A DNA stretch of 64,000 nt from Mimachlamys varia (GCA_947623455.1 OX392543.1:16738757-16802756), one strand, 5' to 3'. Positions 12,997 to 27,618 are shown, counted from the first letter of the stretch. A program made the numbers and translations. Notes: a model not told the origin generated them from the letters alone.

Positions 12997-14988
12997 TGGT
13001 ATAATATGGTATTCATTTAACTGAAATAGATCCAAGGATGTAGAATAAAACATGATAAGTGACACTAGTTTGATTCATGGAGTAAAATAACACAGGTGTG
13101 TTCTATTAACCTGTAAAAGTACATTGTTTTGTTCCAATTTTGCTACACGAACAGTCGAACACGAGTAACAACCATGAAAGGTTTGAAATATCTGTTTGAA
13201 ATAATTATTTCAAAATCAGCCTGGAAGAGGGAGCGATGTCCTACTGACTGTATTAAAGTCCAAAATTAACAAAGCATTTAAAAATACATTTTCTGGTAGC
13301 ACCTTGGTACTTGGGTATACGAAGAAATTGTTTCTCATTGCATTCCATCAGCAGGTTGATATTCAGACTTCAAAAATGCAATAAAATCTTGATGTAATTG
13401 ACTTACATTTACTACATGTACTGGTATTTGTTGCTTACTGTATGTATGAATGCTTGTGTACTAACAATGAGAGATATTTTCAGAAGATGAGAAGCAAGAA
13501 TTTAATATGCTTTGTTAAAGTGTACAGTATATGTATATAAAGGTATTTGAAGATTTTATGCCTGCCCAAGGTATACCCAGGTACGCCTGTTTAAAAAAGT
13601 GAACTGTGTTCACCCAGTTTTCATAATAAATACAAAAAGCAGTTGTATTGACATGAGGATAAAATAATTGATATTCTTCTAGCTTCCTAGATTTCTTTAA
13701 CATGTTGTAATGTTATACTGCATCTTATACTTCATATGCAATAGTCAGACAATATTTTGTTCTTATTTAAAAAATATTAAAAAATGAATTAACCTTAAGT
13801 TCTCTGAAAAGGGTTTTTAAATCAACTGCAATTCTTAAAATAATGATTGGCTGGTCAAAATGAAAAAAATCTCCCACAAAATATGTCTTTTTAAAGCTAC
13901 GTTGGGTAATTAATTTTAAGCTTAGTAATTCATTATCTTAAAGTTAAATAGTAAAGAATTATTTAAGTAAAGCATAATGCTGATGCAATATATACACTTG
14001 TATTATGATTGTGGTGTAAAGCAGTGCTGTGTAGATCCATTTGATTTTCATACAAAACAAATTCCATTTTGCATGTTGAGTGTTAATATTTTTTTAAGTT
14101 AAAAAAAAAGTCATGCATACGCATCAAGTTTCCATGTTCATGGCAGAGAATTAAGAGTACTGTTTTGTATTCTCAAAATATAATTGATATGCAATGTCTG
14201 AATTCAAACAACTTAAATTTTTTGCTATTAATCTGATTTTCTCTATCTTGATAAAATCCGGTCAACTCTCTTCACATGTCATGTCTTGTCTTTAGCAAGC
14301 CCCCTATTTCGTCAAAATGTTACGACGATGTTTAGTCGGCAAATTATCACATTAGCAGTAAAGTATTTTTGTGATGGCATTATGAGTTGGTATAAGGGGG
14401 TGTTTTGTAGTATTCTATACAGTATAAAGCCACATTTAGTTCATTGTGGCTGAAATAGCATTGGGCATTTCGACTTGCCGGGTAGGAATAACTGTCCTCT
14501 GTCCGCACCGTCTGTTACAGACAAACTCACCAGATACCTATCAACAAACTGCAATCTAATATTTTGTGTGTTTGAACACCGTCTGTAATCCAACACCTAC
14601 CAATTATAAAACAGCCAGATCCAACAGACGGAAAAGTCCTCCTCTGTGCATTTAAATAGGTCGATACGCTGGTTTGTTTCGATTCGCGTTTTGTTTACGT
14701 TTCCGCGGTTGATGTACAGTAGTTTAAACGACGAATTCCGGAAGTTCTGGAAAATTCGAAACTTAACATTTTGTTTTTATTGAAATACTTTTATTTCATT
14801 CAAAATACGAATTATGAATTTTTACATAGTGATAAATGAGTAGAAGTTAAAATAATAATTTTACAACACTTTTTGTTGTCGTTTACAAGAACGACAAAGT
14901 CCGGATAAAATGGCCGCGTCGACAATTATAGTCTTCTCTCATTCCAGTTTCGGGCGGAGTTCGACTTTTCCAGATGGTTTTTTCGATC
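12997..14988. other. No gene seen
   Basis: AT-rich intergenic sequence. Short open frames show no recognisable protein. Confidence 0.5.
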
Positions 14989-15102
14989 TTTAGGTATGAG
15001 CGCAGTCGTGCTCCAAAACGAAACTTTAGGAGATGATTTGTTTTGCAAAAAAGAAATCAAATCTAAAATATCTTTTTGGAGCAAAACTGCGCTCATACTT
15101 AA
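14989..15102. mobile_element. Small palindromic element
   Basis: TTAGGTATGAGCGCAGTCGT and AGCAAAACTGCGCTCATACT are inverted copies about 28 bp long, 114 bp end to end. No coding content. Confidence 0.6.
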
Positions 15103-17635
15103 TTTTGGTGTTGCACACCAAAAATTCTGTAGTTTTCGCGAAAATCTCGTTACATGCGCCTTTTAAAACCCCCCAAAAATAGATTCAAAGCAATATTAAT
15201 CAAATCAAAGCTTATTTCCAGCAAATTGATGTATCTTTATTGCTATTTCAAATAATATTTATTTACATTTTGTCAATTCATAAAGGTAAGAATCTTGGGG
15301 CATATATCGGGGCTTACCGCATTTGGTCCTTTAGGTCATGTAACGGTCCAGGATTACGTTCAACATCAAAACAGAGAAGAAGTATTAAATGATGTGAAAC
15401 TAGAAAAAAAGATAAATTATCAAAATAGCAATACAACGAGGCAAAAAGAAAGACATAGTATTTTAAGCCATAATAAAGATTAATAACTTCAAATCACCGG
15501 ATATCAACCTGGGAGAAAATGGACTGAGAATAGTCAGTTAAATTACCCATTATCAAAGGTGAAAGAATGGACTCGGCAAGGTCGGTCGATCATCCGGGAG
15601 CGTGCATGCTTTGACAGCATATATGAAGATCGCTGGACATCGATGTTGGAAACTGAGGTAAACATATACACACGAATAAAACTATCACTCACAGACACAA
15701 ACAGTTTACATGAAAACACATGGGGGCGATAAACGGAAGTGACTCATCAGAGTGCTCGGAACGCTTGAAAACACAGGTCAATGTATTATAGTAAAAAATT
15801 GTAACAAGTAACAAGAAAAATTATATACAACAGTAAGATTTAGATTAAAACAGATATGTAGAAGTTAATCATCTTCTGATATACATAATGGTATTATCAA
15901 ATGGTGATAATGAAAAAGGAGGAGAGTGGTACAAATAATTAACAAAAACGTTATAATCATTATTACAAATCGCAGATCTAGACCCTGTGTCATATTTCCG
16001 GTTCGTTAGCAATTTGGCTGTGCAGAACGAATGTAACAATATAAATCATATACTAGATAACAACAAAGCTGTACGTAGTAATGGAATAACACAACATATT
16101 GAGTCGGCAATATAGCATATATCCAGAACGTTTGTTTATCGGCGTGGCCTATGCTCGTACATATATTCATACCAGGATGGTCTACATATACTGCATGTAC
16201 TACTAATATACATACATGTATGTATAAGCCTAGCCTGCTACCGGTAAGTTATTTGTAAACAAGATACAATCCACGTGTACACATGGTGTAATTTCACACG
16301 GGACTTATTGCAATTTTACTAGTTATGATAGACTTGACTGTGTTTATATATAAATTAAAATAAAAGATCAAATAATAAATGTGTTCAAATTGAAGTAATT
16401 GAAGGTAAGTCATAATGTGATATATAAATGCACGTGCCATCGTACACGTACTGTAATAACATGCATGAGCCTTGTGTAAACACAGACAATGGTAGGTAAT
16501 CATAATGTTAGTCGGAGTATAGAATATTTTGTCACATCAAATAAGTGGACAAATGTATATAGTTGTCTCAAAACTACAGGAGTGGTAATGACTATAAACA
16601 ACAATACAACAATTTGTAAATTATATTCAGGCCCGACTATAATCCATTACACATGCATATACACATATATGATTTGGATACGTGTATTCAAATGAAAACA
16701 AGATGGTTGTTATGCATTGATGGAGTATATACTTAGCGTCATCAGTGTTTTTGTTGGGGGTTTTTTTTTGTAAAAATATTATAAAAAATATTAATTAGGT
16801 TTATCAGGGACGTATATGTCACATATGCGTCTTTGGGTTTGTGTGTTTTTTTTAATAGGCCCGATAAGGAATATTTTTACTCTGTGCACAGAGTAATATG
16901 GCACACTTACATGCGTATACACATGTAAAGAAATGATTCATGGACATGTTTTTTTTATGTTATGTATTAGCAAAGGGTAGCCAAGTTATATCAAGGTATA
17001 TATGGGCTTATGCATTATATGTTTTTAGCCTATATACATACACAAATATATACACATATAGCACCTATATATCACTGTGTATTCATGCATATATTTTGAC
17101 AGTTATCATAAATGGGGGAATTTCGTAACAGGAGATCTAGTCTATAGCACCTGACAGAACTGTACAGTGTACAATCATGTTCAGTATTTGTATATTTTAT
17201 AACTGTAATATATCAAGTATATGCATATAGTAATAAGAATACATACATGTAGAAATATTCATAGACAGATATTTACAAGTCATGTATTATCTTTTTGAGG
17301 TATTTGTATGCCTACTCACCATAGGTACAACACTAATATAATCATAGATAATTATAGATGGTAATCTCATTTGTACATGTTTCAATGTACGAGTATATCA
17401 TATATCAACTCTGCTCTTGCAGTGGTAAGAGATATACACACTTAGGAATATTCATAGGCAGATATTTACAGGTAATGTAGTAGCAGTGGTATGATTTTTT
17501 TTTTCACAATATTACTCATATTAGCTACACGATAAAAGATTGATACGAGACTTACATCTTACATTATTACAGTATAAGGAATGCATAAAAATGTAATTAT
17601 AGTATAATGTATAGTATGAATATATACTTGAAAAT
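15103..17635. other. No gene seen; AT/TACA-rich low-complexity sequence
   Basis: From about 16100 to 17500 the sequence is dominated by ATACATGTATAT-like stretches. No coding region is supported. Confidence 0.5.
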
Positions 17636-17639
17636 ACCA

Positions 17640-18448
17640 TTAACCACAGTTCTCTTGGGAAAGCGAGTCAAACACGTTGGTTGAGAAGGATGAAGTTTCA
17701 GTAGCCGGAGGGTGTTTGTGTTTGGAGCGATGACCAGATTGGGAGACTACGGTTCGAACGCCGCGTTTGGCATCACGTCGGTTTTCTGGGTTAAGAGGGT
17801 CTGGATAGGAGGACAACTCACTAAGATGGGTAACATGTGCCTTAGTACCACTGGAGTTCCTGATCACGATTATACCATCACTAGTCCATGTACCAGATAT
17901 GGCACCTGACGACTTAAGATATCGGGCTTTGCTTAATACCTGGGCCCTCTGCTTAGTCAAAGCTTCGTTGATATACAACTTGTAATCGGGTCGCTGGGGT
18001 GGGGAAGAGGAATCATGACTCGTGGAAGATTCTTTGTCAAAGAGTGAAAATCTAGCACCATACACCAAAACACGGACACGGTAAGATATGAACCTGACGA
18101 TAATGTCTCTGGGGAATCTATCCAACTTGGGACCCACCCGATGTGAACGACTGATGTCACTTTCGGTGACCATCACTCCTCAATGGCAGTTGCATGCCTC
18201 GATGATGAGACTGTCTGTGTTCTCTTTATCTTTCTCAGGAATACCACGAAACTTGAGCTAGTTTTGTTAAGTTCTGATAGCTGGTTCTGGATTTCGGGGA
18301 TCCCAAGCTTAGAAATCAATGTGTCCTTGAAGAGGTCATTGTTCAAAAGTTGGCTAACAACTTCACTGATTACACCCGGGTCAGTAATAGCATTCAAGGT
18401 ACTGATACTCTCTTGATTGCAGAATTCATGATGGAAGTTTAAAATCAA
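17640..18448 (-). pseudogene. LINE ORF1 (nucleic-acid-binding protein), one frameshift
   Basis: Two overlapping minus-strand frames, 18448-18173 and 18176-17640, join at a +1/-1 shift near 18174. The second reads DISRSHRVGPKLDRFPRDII, then YKLYINEALTKQRAQVLSKA and GTWTSDGIIVI. This is the pattern of LINE ORF1 proteins with an RRM-like and C-terminal domain (DI..SHR.G......R.IIV.F..Y..R ... LT..R..L...AR). ORF1 coats LINE RNA in the retrotransposition particle. No ORF2 follows directly to its left. The nearest same-strand ORF2 start is at 11474, so the element is split or unrelated. Confidence 0.7.
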
Positions 18449-18835
18449 TGCTAATGAGTCGTGTGGATTAATATAAAAGTTTATATTACAGAATTCAGGT
18501 TAGCGAAACAGGGCGGCTCAAATGGTGGCCGCTAGCAACACAATATAATACATGTTCGGGTAGAGTTGAGCTTACCCTGTATATATAGCGTCGTGTAATA
18601 GCCAGAAGATGTTGTGGATTATCCAAGGGATAAATTCATGCAGTTCTAAGGGTCGAGCAACCCATGATGAGTCCTGGGGGATTACAGCATATTATTTGGA
18701 TGTGGAGCTCATGATCACCATTGTCCGTCCACTCGCTTCGGCCACCGGAAGTGAATTGACTTATTGTATAAACGCGAACAGTGCAGGAGAATCGACATCG
18801 GTTTCTTGTCATTAAAACGTCACATGCACATGCCG

Positions 18836-18975
18836 AAAAAAAGTGAATTAAACTGCATAATAGTACTGTTTTCATCCTCCTCGGACTCTTCAGTGATGCT
18901 AGAGGACAAAGGTTGGAATCGAATTTCAGACTAATGTAGAAGCAGAAGGGTCAGTTGCATAAAACCCTTTAATTT
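18836..18975 (-). repeat. Dispersed repeat (CTTCTGCTTCTACATTAGTT family), reverse copy
   Basis: Reverse complement of the blocks at 8077-8226: AACTGCATAATAGTACTGTT ... CTCTTCAGTGATGCTAGAGG ... ACTAATGTAGAAGCAGAAGG. Confidence 0.65.
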
Positions 18976-21400
18976 ATGAACTGAAAAAAAGTATTAAATA
19001 AGTATAGTTCAATTTCAAATTGTGTACTACGAAAATGTTAATATTATGTACAGTGACACTACTAAAATGAGATAACTGTGGCTATGGAGGCTCAAGCGAA
19101 CCTCAGCGACAACAACTTCCCACAGAAGAGTGTCTACCACCCTCTATCATAAAAGATGACGTTACCCACACATATGCCTCACCTTGTAAATGTATTTATA
19201 ATCTCATAGATGTAATTCAGTCGTGTGCGTAATTGTGATATACGTTGCTCCTAATCTCAAAAGAAATTATTATGTTTGAGATATGAATCTGGTAATATAT
19301 CAATACAATAACATTTTGTTGTTGAAATAATAACCATTGTTCAATAAATTTCCAAAACATAAATATGTATTTCTCATTTATCATACCCATGCAATGATCT
19401 TTGCAAGCCGTTAGTTAATACAGTACCCTTGTATACTTCTACATATGTTTGTTTAGCTTTAGATGTTACGTTGCCAGAAGTTCCCGATAAAATATTGATG
19501 AAACAGACATCAGGATGTATGTAATGCTCCACATAGTTACGATTGTTTATCTATAATTGTAAATGTGATACTGATTTAACGAAATTAAACTTGCATATTG
19601 CATGATATGTTGTTTCGATGAAATAATGTCCTACCCAATAAAGTATCAGAGAAAGTAAACACATCATTGATATATATTGGACGTATTTACTCTAAGGTAT
19701 TATTGTTAATTTTTTTTTATCGAAGTACCGTGATTTCCTCTTTCTCTCAGGGGAAACAAATCCAATGCCTCAGAACGACTCTCTGAGTAAAAGTGCTAAT
19801 GCAAACAATCAGAGATAATATCTACGTTGACCGACACAGGCTATGCACGGACCTGCGTCACCATGAAATGATTGTTAGATAATAACCATCTCGACTGTGA
19901 TCCTCCAATGACTCTGTGCTAGGGAAAGAACTAGCCTGAAGGAGAAAATCCACATATTCTCACTCTAAGCTCGTTTTCGTCACTGAATGAAGTCCAATGT
20001 TTTACATGCAAGACTAATTTTAAAAATGAAACTTTTATCTTTCAGTTTATACCAAATATATCCTGTTATACGTTAAATTGTTTAACAGGCTGTCTCAGAT
20101 CCGATGATTATAGTAGTGGAAGGGGTCACATTCGGAAGGGATTTAAAAGTTATCTGACAATCATTTCATAGTGACTAGCCCCTGTGCATTGACCCAGTAC
20201 GAAACATCTTATCATTAAATCTTTGTTTGTTGGAGTTTGTCATTTAGACAACGATCAATATGTTACATATTTTGATATTCCATGCTGTTCTCCTCCACTA
20301 AAAAGGTCAATAATCAATGTTCAAAATACGCTCGACTCTTGACTGCGAAGGGAGATAACTTGGGTATCGGACCAGTTTGTGGTGTAATGCTAGTATTTAT
20401 GTTATGTTATATATGTGTTATGTTGTGTGTGAGAGAGTATGTGCGAGGGTGTGTACGTGTTGTCTAGTATTTTCAGACTATATACATGTATATATGTAAA
20501 ATTCATATGTCCGTCTGTTAGGAGAGGGCTTGTATAGACTTTTGCCTGTTGCCCAATCCGATTGAATAGTATTCAATAAAATCTTTGTGAAATGAAAAAT
20601 CAATATGTTACATCAAGACAAACCCTTTTACCATTCTTGTAGTATTTGTACTATTCTACTTGTTTGTGTATTGTTTACTAGTATCAAAGGTATTCTCTCA
20701 TCCTAGGAAGCTTTGTACTAGTATCATAACAATGCAGCTTGTAATAGTTATATACTACAAAGTACTAGTAATAATACATGACTGTATACACCGATATTTC
20801 TGTTATACTTTCACGGTTCTTAATATCACTGCACACTGAAATGGAATGGCCGCCACACTCATCAAATTTGAATCCTCTACATGTTTTCCTCTTGGGTTAC
20901 CTTATGGAAAATGTGTATTCTATATATTGAGGATTTTGAAATGCAATCAAAAGGGAAATTAAAAACATTTCAAGTGGGACAGGCAAAAATGTGACAAGAA
21001 ACTTCTTATCATCAGGTAACCTGTTCCAAACTTAATTGAACTTGGCAGGAACGAATCTGAAAAATGTTAAGACTTTATGTATATTATTATGGAACACTGT
21101 ATATGTATATTACATATATGTATATTCATGTCCACAAGCACCTGTGACAGTAGCTCTAAAAATGCATCAGCGACTCTGGCGTCAATGTGAAAGTAGGCCG
21201 TATCACACCAGATCGCACCTCCTTTTAAAAGAATGATACGATATGGCGTGCAAATAAATGCGGCAGTGGGGACCATTGAATTTCTTTCTTGATAGACCAA
21301 ATCAAATGGCCCAAACAGAAGTAAAAAGGCGAAACTCTTCCGTCTGCCAGCTGGGGCAATACTTATTTATATACCATTAATTCATTTCTGATCTACATCA
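18976..21400. other. No gene seen
   Basis: AT-rich intergenic sequence. Short frames with GT-rich or TATA-rich codon runs look like chance. Confidence 0.5.
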
Positions 21401-21593
21401 GGCCCCGGTTTCATCAACGTTCCTTACCTTAAGGAAACTCCTTAACTTAAAAATCCCCATAGGAAAGCATTACAGAACCTAAGGAAAGTTCCTTAACTAA
21501 GGATTTTCTCCTTAAATTCTGTAATGCTTTCCAATGGAGATTTTAAAGTTAAGGAATTTCCTTAAGTTAAGGAACGTTGATGAAACCGGGGCC
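21401..21593. mobile_element. Perfect-ended palindromic MITE, 193 bp
   Basis: Begins GGCCCCGGTTTCATCAACGT and ends with its exact complement. Inside, AAGGAAACTCCTTAACTTAA and related blocks mirror each other around a centre near 21497, so almost the whole element folds into one hairpin. Confidence 0.85.
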
Positions 21594-22189
21594 AGATTCA
21601 ACCAAGCACCTAGGTACAATACCATTCAGTTTGTATGAATAAGTATGCTGTAGTAATATTATAAGTGCGACTATCAAATAACGACAATATGTGAACCGGA
21701 TGTGGCGGGGGAGCGGTTTGTGCACATTTAAGACGACTTCAGCGCCACTTGTCGTCATAATGAGAAAACGTCTCGTATTTCAAGTTCTGACTTCTGAATT
21801 AAAGTTAGTTTCGAATTTCTGTTTTCACAAATATGACAACAGCATCAAATCTGCAGATAGAAATTAATGACAATATGGCATGGAATAGATTTAATACTAC
21901 AAGCTAATACGAAATCGGATTGGTCAAACCAGCACAGCAAGGAATGAACACGTAATAGATTTGTAAACAAGAGCAGCAATACAAATGTACATATAATTGA
22001 AGTAAGACATTTATTTACATAGAACAAGATGCTCAGCGAGTGAAATCATACAAATTTACATAGAACAAAAAGTGAAATTATACAAATGTACGTGGAACAA
22101 GATTCAAAACCAAATAATTATGGCGGTGATTCCCTTCCTTACTTTATGCTTGAACAATGCATACTCTAAACTAACTTATATAGGCACAC

Positions 22190-25100
22190 TCAAATAACAG
22201 CGTATAACACAGTATATCAATTGTTTTAATAGTTACTTTTATAGAAAATATTATTTGATAGTACTATTAAAGAACCTAATAAAAACGTACAGTGTCTCTA
22301 ATGAATCTCTGAACCATTTCCATAATATATCTATCCAAATCTAAATCTTGTGTTTGAGAACCATACATAAAAATTTCAATATTTAGAGGAATAGTATCAC
22401 TCGCCACCAACAGAGAATTAAGAAATATTTGTCTTTGGTTAGTATAAAAAGGACAATGAAGAAAAAAGTGATCTCTATCTTCAGAAGGGGAATCACATAT
22501 GCAGGAGGGATTATCATTTAAATATGAATTAAATAGCTCTGAATTAAGATTACTCCTTAAATTTCTTAATTGGCATAATATTATGTTAAATCTTCTAACA
22601 CCCTGATATTTAAAAATATTACTACATAATGGATGAACGTACGTATCAGATGAACGTAAACATTCTTTTTTCAGGGCTCTAAGAGACGTCATAGTGGGAA
22701 ACAGACAGGCTGGGTTGTTCCTTTCTGACATAACTTTTGGGTAAAAATTGACTTAAAAGGTGTGTTCTTGATAAGGGAACATCAAATAATATATTATGTC
22801 GAAAGGTATAGTTTTCAATATTATTAAAATAGGGCATAATTAAAACAGAGACATGAGATGGGTAATTGTAGTTAAAATTTTAAAAAATGCAATATTTTGA
22901 TGTAAATGTCTTCTTTTGTTAAGTGTATCAAATCCAGTCTCTTTATATATTGAATGACTCGTTCCCCGCCTTAAACCGGTAACAATACGTGCTGCTTCAA
23001 GTTGGATAGACTCTAAGACGTTGCACTCTCTCTCAGTTGGCCCATACAATATCCGCATATTCTAAGATCGGACGAATAAATGAAATGTATATAGTCTTAG
23101 ATCAATCTTAAATTTTAACATGCTTTATCATAAATATAATTTATATGAGTAGACCATTTGGCATTGCTATTGAAGAAAATACCAAGATGTTTATGCTGAT
23201 CAACATTATCTTTAGCTTTATTATTGTAATATAAATTAGGATGCAACGTCTTAGAGTCGCCCCGCCTTGAGAAAAAAAGAAACTGCGTTTTATCCGGATT
23301 GAAAGTGATGCCCCATTCATCTGCCCCAATAGAAATGTTTCGCAGATCGTTATTTAATATGTCAGCGGCTTCCTGTCTGTTTCCCTCTATCAGTACATAT
23401 AAGGATGTGTCGTCAGCGAAGAGCTTAACATCTGAGAGTAAATTATCCCCACTATTATTTAAAAAGAGAAAAAATAGATATGGCCCTAAAACTGACCCCT
23501 GTGGAACCCCTGCCTTTAACGTTTTCCAGTTAGATTTATACCCATCTAACACCACTCTCTGTCTCCTATCAGTAAGATATGAAGAAAACCACTGTTAAAT
23601 ATTACCACAAAATTCATATTTTTTAAACTTAAAATCAAACCATCGTGCCAGACTCTGTCAAAAGCTTTAACGATGTCACAGAATATCATTCTAGCCTCTT
23701 TACATTTATCCAAATGTTTTGCAATAGCCTCATATATAACTAATAATTGATTGACAGTTGAATCTTTAGGTAGAAAATCTGATTGATTCTTGGAAATAAT
23801 AATTAGTTTTGAAAGATAATTAAACATATATTTAAAAACATTTTTTTCAAGTATTTTTACTAAAGATAGGAGTAACAGAGATTGACCTGTAATTAGATGG
23901 GTCACTCCGTGAACCTTTGCACTTGTAAACTGGTGACATGGGCATTTTTCCATGCAGAAGGGAGAATACCAAAGGAGATCGATTTATTGCAGATAAGAAA
24001 AAGTGGTTTTATAAGAGATCGAGATATGCCTTTGATAATTTTAGGAGGGACGGAATCAGGGCCTCCCGGTTTATTAGTATTGAGATGGTGAAACTGGTCA
24101 ATAATATCCTGTTCTGTAATGTCAAAGGTCGAGAAGTTGTGTTCTGGTCTGTGACAGTCAGTTGGTAAGTCATCAGCAGTCTTTCCAGTTTCAGATATCG
24201 ACGTAAAATAGTTGTTAAAAGATTCAGCTTCATCAACAGAATGTGCTTTAAGTATGACATTAATTACCAAAGGAGAGTCAGATTCGCTTTTATTTTTAAG
24301 ATTCATGATAGATTTAGCTACACGCCACCATTTCCCCGGGGGTATGGATTTGTCTACTAGAGAATTTTGTAATTTAGAAAGATATTTTTCTTTTGCCTCA
24401 CGGATGAAATAAATAGTTTCGTTTCGAATTGTTCTAAATTTGGTCCATGAGGCTGGAGTATTACATGATTTCGCTTTGGAATGCTGACGATTTCTTTGTC
24501 TTATTTTCAGTCTAATGTCATTAGTCATCCAAATTATGTCATTAGGCTTAATAGTTACAGTTTTATGAGGAACAAATTTATCTAAAGCAGTCAAGACTTT
24601 TTTAGAAAGAAAAGAAACTGAATTTTCAATATCCCCTTGTAATTCTAGATCCCAGTCAATAGAGTTATGGTAATCATTGGCTCCGTCAAAGTCAGAAATA
24701 TTAAAGTAAAGTAAGTCTTTTTGTACGCACGTTTCCTTAATGTCTTGAAGTTGAGGTCAGCACTGACAGGACAATGATCACTACAGGTAGGAGGATGGAC
24801 TGTGCTGTTAGTTACAAAACTGACGTTACTAGTTAATATGATATCGAGTGATGTTGAAGATAAAGGAGTAACCCTGGTAGGTTCTGAAATAGTATTATGA
24901 AAACCGTATTTTAATAAATTACGATGACAATGAGAGTTTGGATTAAGATTTAACATATTAACATTTATATCTCCCACCGAGACAACCTCTTTTTGTAGAT
25001 CAGCAATAGTGTTAAGATTATTGTCAAGTCTGTCCCAGAAGCTTACTAGAGAATTAGGGGGTCTGTATTTTTTATAAGTGGTAACTTCAAGCCATATTAG

Positions 25101-25508
25101 TTCAAGCCATATTAATTCAAGATCCTCTGTCTCTAAATCAAGTCTTCGTTTAATGTCTATGCTATTTTTCGAGTAAATAAGTACCCCACCCCCACTGTTA
25201 TTAGTCCTTTCCTTTCTAAACATATTAGCAAAATTGTCGAGAGAAATAACGCGATCAGAAATGGAATTATGCAAATGTGTTTCAGTAACACAGAGAATGT
25301 CATTGTCAGAAAATTCAGCATCGAGAATGTCGGTTTTGTTCCTCAACGAGCAGATATTAATATGACAGATAGATAGTAGTAAAAGAAAATGCAAATTAAC
25401 AGAAAGCGGATCATGAGAAACACTAAAGACACAGGCACAACGTAATTTGCCAGTCACAACTCCCCTCATTCTAGGGTAAGGCACTATATTAGCCATTATC
25501 AAAATCAA
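22190..25508 (-). pseudogene. LINE with nearly complete ORF2 (endonuclease, reverse transcriptase, C-terminal zinc motif), CR1/jockey-like
   Basis: Consecutive minus-strand frames cover a whole ORF2. Endonuclease at 25508-24645: NICSLRNK, DILCVTETHLH, GDINVN, CSDHCPV. Linker and RT fingers at 24594-23902: TIKPNDIIWMTNDIRLKIRQ, FNNYFTS, NKPGGPDSVPPKII, FGILPSAWKNAHVTSL. RT palm at 23953-23546: FCDIVKAFDRVWHDG. RT core at 23555-23115: GVPQGSVLGPYLFF and the catalytic FADDTSLYV. RT thumb end at 23058-22840: LEAARIVTGLRRGTSHS. Zinc motif at 22731-22276: CICDSPSEDRDHFFLHCPFY (C-x-C-x(8)-H-x(4)-C). At least four frameshifts make it inactive. Endonuclease active-site residues are intact. It lies 2.3 kb past the 3' end of the metalloprotease. 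No ORF1 is seen upstream of 25508. Confidence 0.85.
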
Positions 25509-25849
25509 TATTTACAAGAAAAGGTTGAGTACTGGTTGAAAGAATGACGTGAATGACAAAGTAATTCATAATGTAAAACAGATGGCGTAGAGAAGAATAT
25601 ACATATTGTAAATAATGCTGGCAAAATGGCATATATACAATTTAGCATGTTTGGCTATTGACATCATAGATAATTTCTAGTCAATGAGTTTACCAACATA
25701 AGAAACCATTTCAATCCCATATAGATAATGATTAAACTTAATATAATTTATGAATACTGTTACTTTTAATTAGGTATAGGAAACTTTTTATATTTGCATA
25801 TATACTTTTTTCAAAGAAACAATAATATTGAGTGCAAATTATAAAAGGA

Positions 25850-26290
25850 ATCCAACTAAACAAGTTCAATAATTGTGATACCTGTATACATTTCATATTC
25901 AACAATTCAAGACATATTAATCTGATATTCATTGATTTTTTTCAATTATTGAATATGTTGTAAAGTTTGAAACTTATTCAGTATATGCATGTTTATCATT
26001 ATGTATGAATCGGGGAAAAAAACATTCATAAATATATACTTTTCCTTTTCATGCAATTATTTATATCTGTTTATTTAGCACATATATAGTATAATGTTAT
26101 GATAGTTCAGCGATCGAGACATGAGGGAAAATTACAGTCAATAATAATTGAGGCATATTTTACTCATAAGGGGCTAAATTGATTACTTATACCGATCCGA
26201 TAAGTGAATTAATATAGAGTAACTCCATACATTTGATACAGTCTATTTCTTAAGCACAACGCAGCACAAGAATAACCTGTCATTACTTAT
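25850..26290 (-). repeat. Tandem duplicate of the metalloprotease 3' end
   Basis: Aligns with 27405-27850: both contain AACAAGTTCAATAATTGTGA, TTGTAAAGTTTGAAACTTAT, TGATTACTTATACC-ATCCGA and CGCAGCACAAGA-TAAC. The copy covers the 3' UTR and the last codons. On the minus strand it reads LFLCCVVLKK then a stop, against LLLCCGVLSK in exon 16. Confidence 0.75.
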
Positions 26291-27404
26291 CATTCATGGC
26301 CATCACCATTAAATATGCCAGTCTCTTTCCAATAATTTCAGAAATGTCTTCAAATATACCAGTTTAGTCTTCCGTCGAATAACCTCGGGGAAACTCCTCA
26401 TCTTGCCAAGCAGTTAATACCGTAGTTGCGCTAATATGGGAGGAAGAGGGAAAACCGACAGAGGGAACGACTGGTGAATGGATAATCTGGTTATTACAGT
26501 GCATCTTCAATGCCGGACTCTAATTAGTGAACCTAAAATGTTCAATGATCACTTAAATCGTAAAATTAAGCGATGACTGGGCTAAATGCAATAGTTACGT
26601 TTAATCTATTCAAAGATGCAGTTAAACTACTTGATAATAAAACGACCGAAAATGTCATTATTCATGATCAGCAAAACAAATATCATTTCAGCTCGAGAAC
26701 AGTTAAAAAAATGAAGGACTGTACTAAGAAGTTTTAAACATTTTGAACAATCAGAGAATACCATCTATATTTCGAGTGGGTTACAACACTAAAATTGCTT
26801 GTATCTAAGCTTAAAACAAGCTAATGTATTAATGCATTAATATGTACCTGTGTATAATGTAGCATTCTAAATTATTTTTTTTGTAAAACACCAAAATAGT
26901 GGGAAGATGATATCCAAATCTGTATTAACTTTTGTCAGACAAGAATAACTTTGCAGAGGCATATATTTATCAGAGATGTAGACTTAATAGTTTGATGCAG
27001 AGTAGGTAACTAATCTATGAATGGGTTTTATAAAACACATCCATTTGAGACTTTTGATCATACATAGTGTTACTCAAGAAAGCCCATAGTTATGTGTAAT
27101 GCACGGACGAAAAATAAACAATATCACTCCTAGTACGGCTGACCTCACCTGTACCAGGTAAATAAAGGATGTCGTCACTCTATGGGGCCATGTACTTGTC
27201 AAAGGTAACACGGCTGGGATCACAAAAATATTAACAAAACTCGTCAACGGACTTTCGTTAATTACTATACAAATACTGTACTTGTAAAGAGTATGCACCC
27301 AGTATCAATTAGCATGGAAATGTTTTAGTTGATTTTAACAACTAAATGTAAATGTACAAATGGAGCTATATGATCAGGACGCATCACCACAAATTGAATT
27401 ATGA
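26291..27404. other. No gene seen
   Basis: Sequence between the two copies of the 3' end. No further PLAC or Thr-rich exon was recognised. Confidence 0.45.
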
Positions 27405-27612
27405 AAGTAATCCAACCAAACAAGTTCAATAATTGTGATACCTGTATACATTACATATTCAACAATTGTTTGGACATATTGTTCTGATGTTCATTGATTT
27501 TTTTTCTCAATAATTGCATATGTTGTAAAGTTTGAAACTTATTCAGTATATGCATGTATATAAAACATAAATAATTATGAACTGTTCCGATTCATGCATT
27601 TATATATACCTG

Positions 27613-27618
27613 TTTATT
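27613..27618 (-). promoter_or_regulatory. Candidate polyadenylation signal AATAAA
   Basis: AATAAA on the minus strand about 180 nt after the stop codon. The hexamer and its surroundings are kept in the duplicated 3' copy near 26070. Confidence 0.35.
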
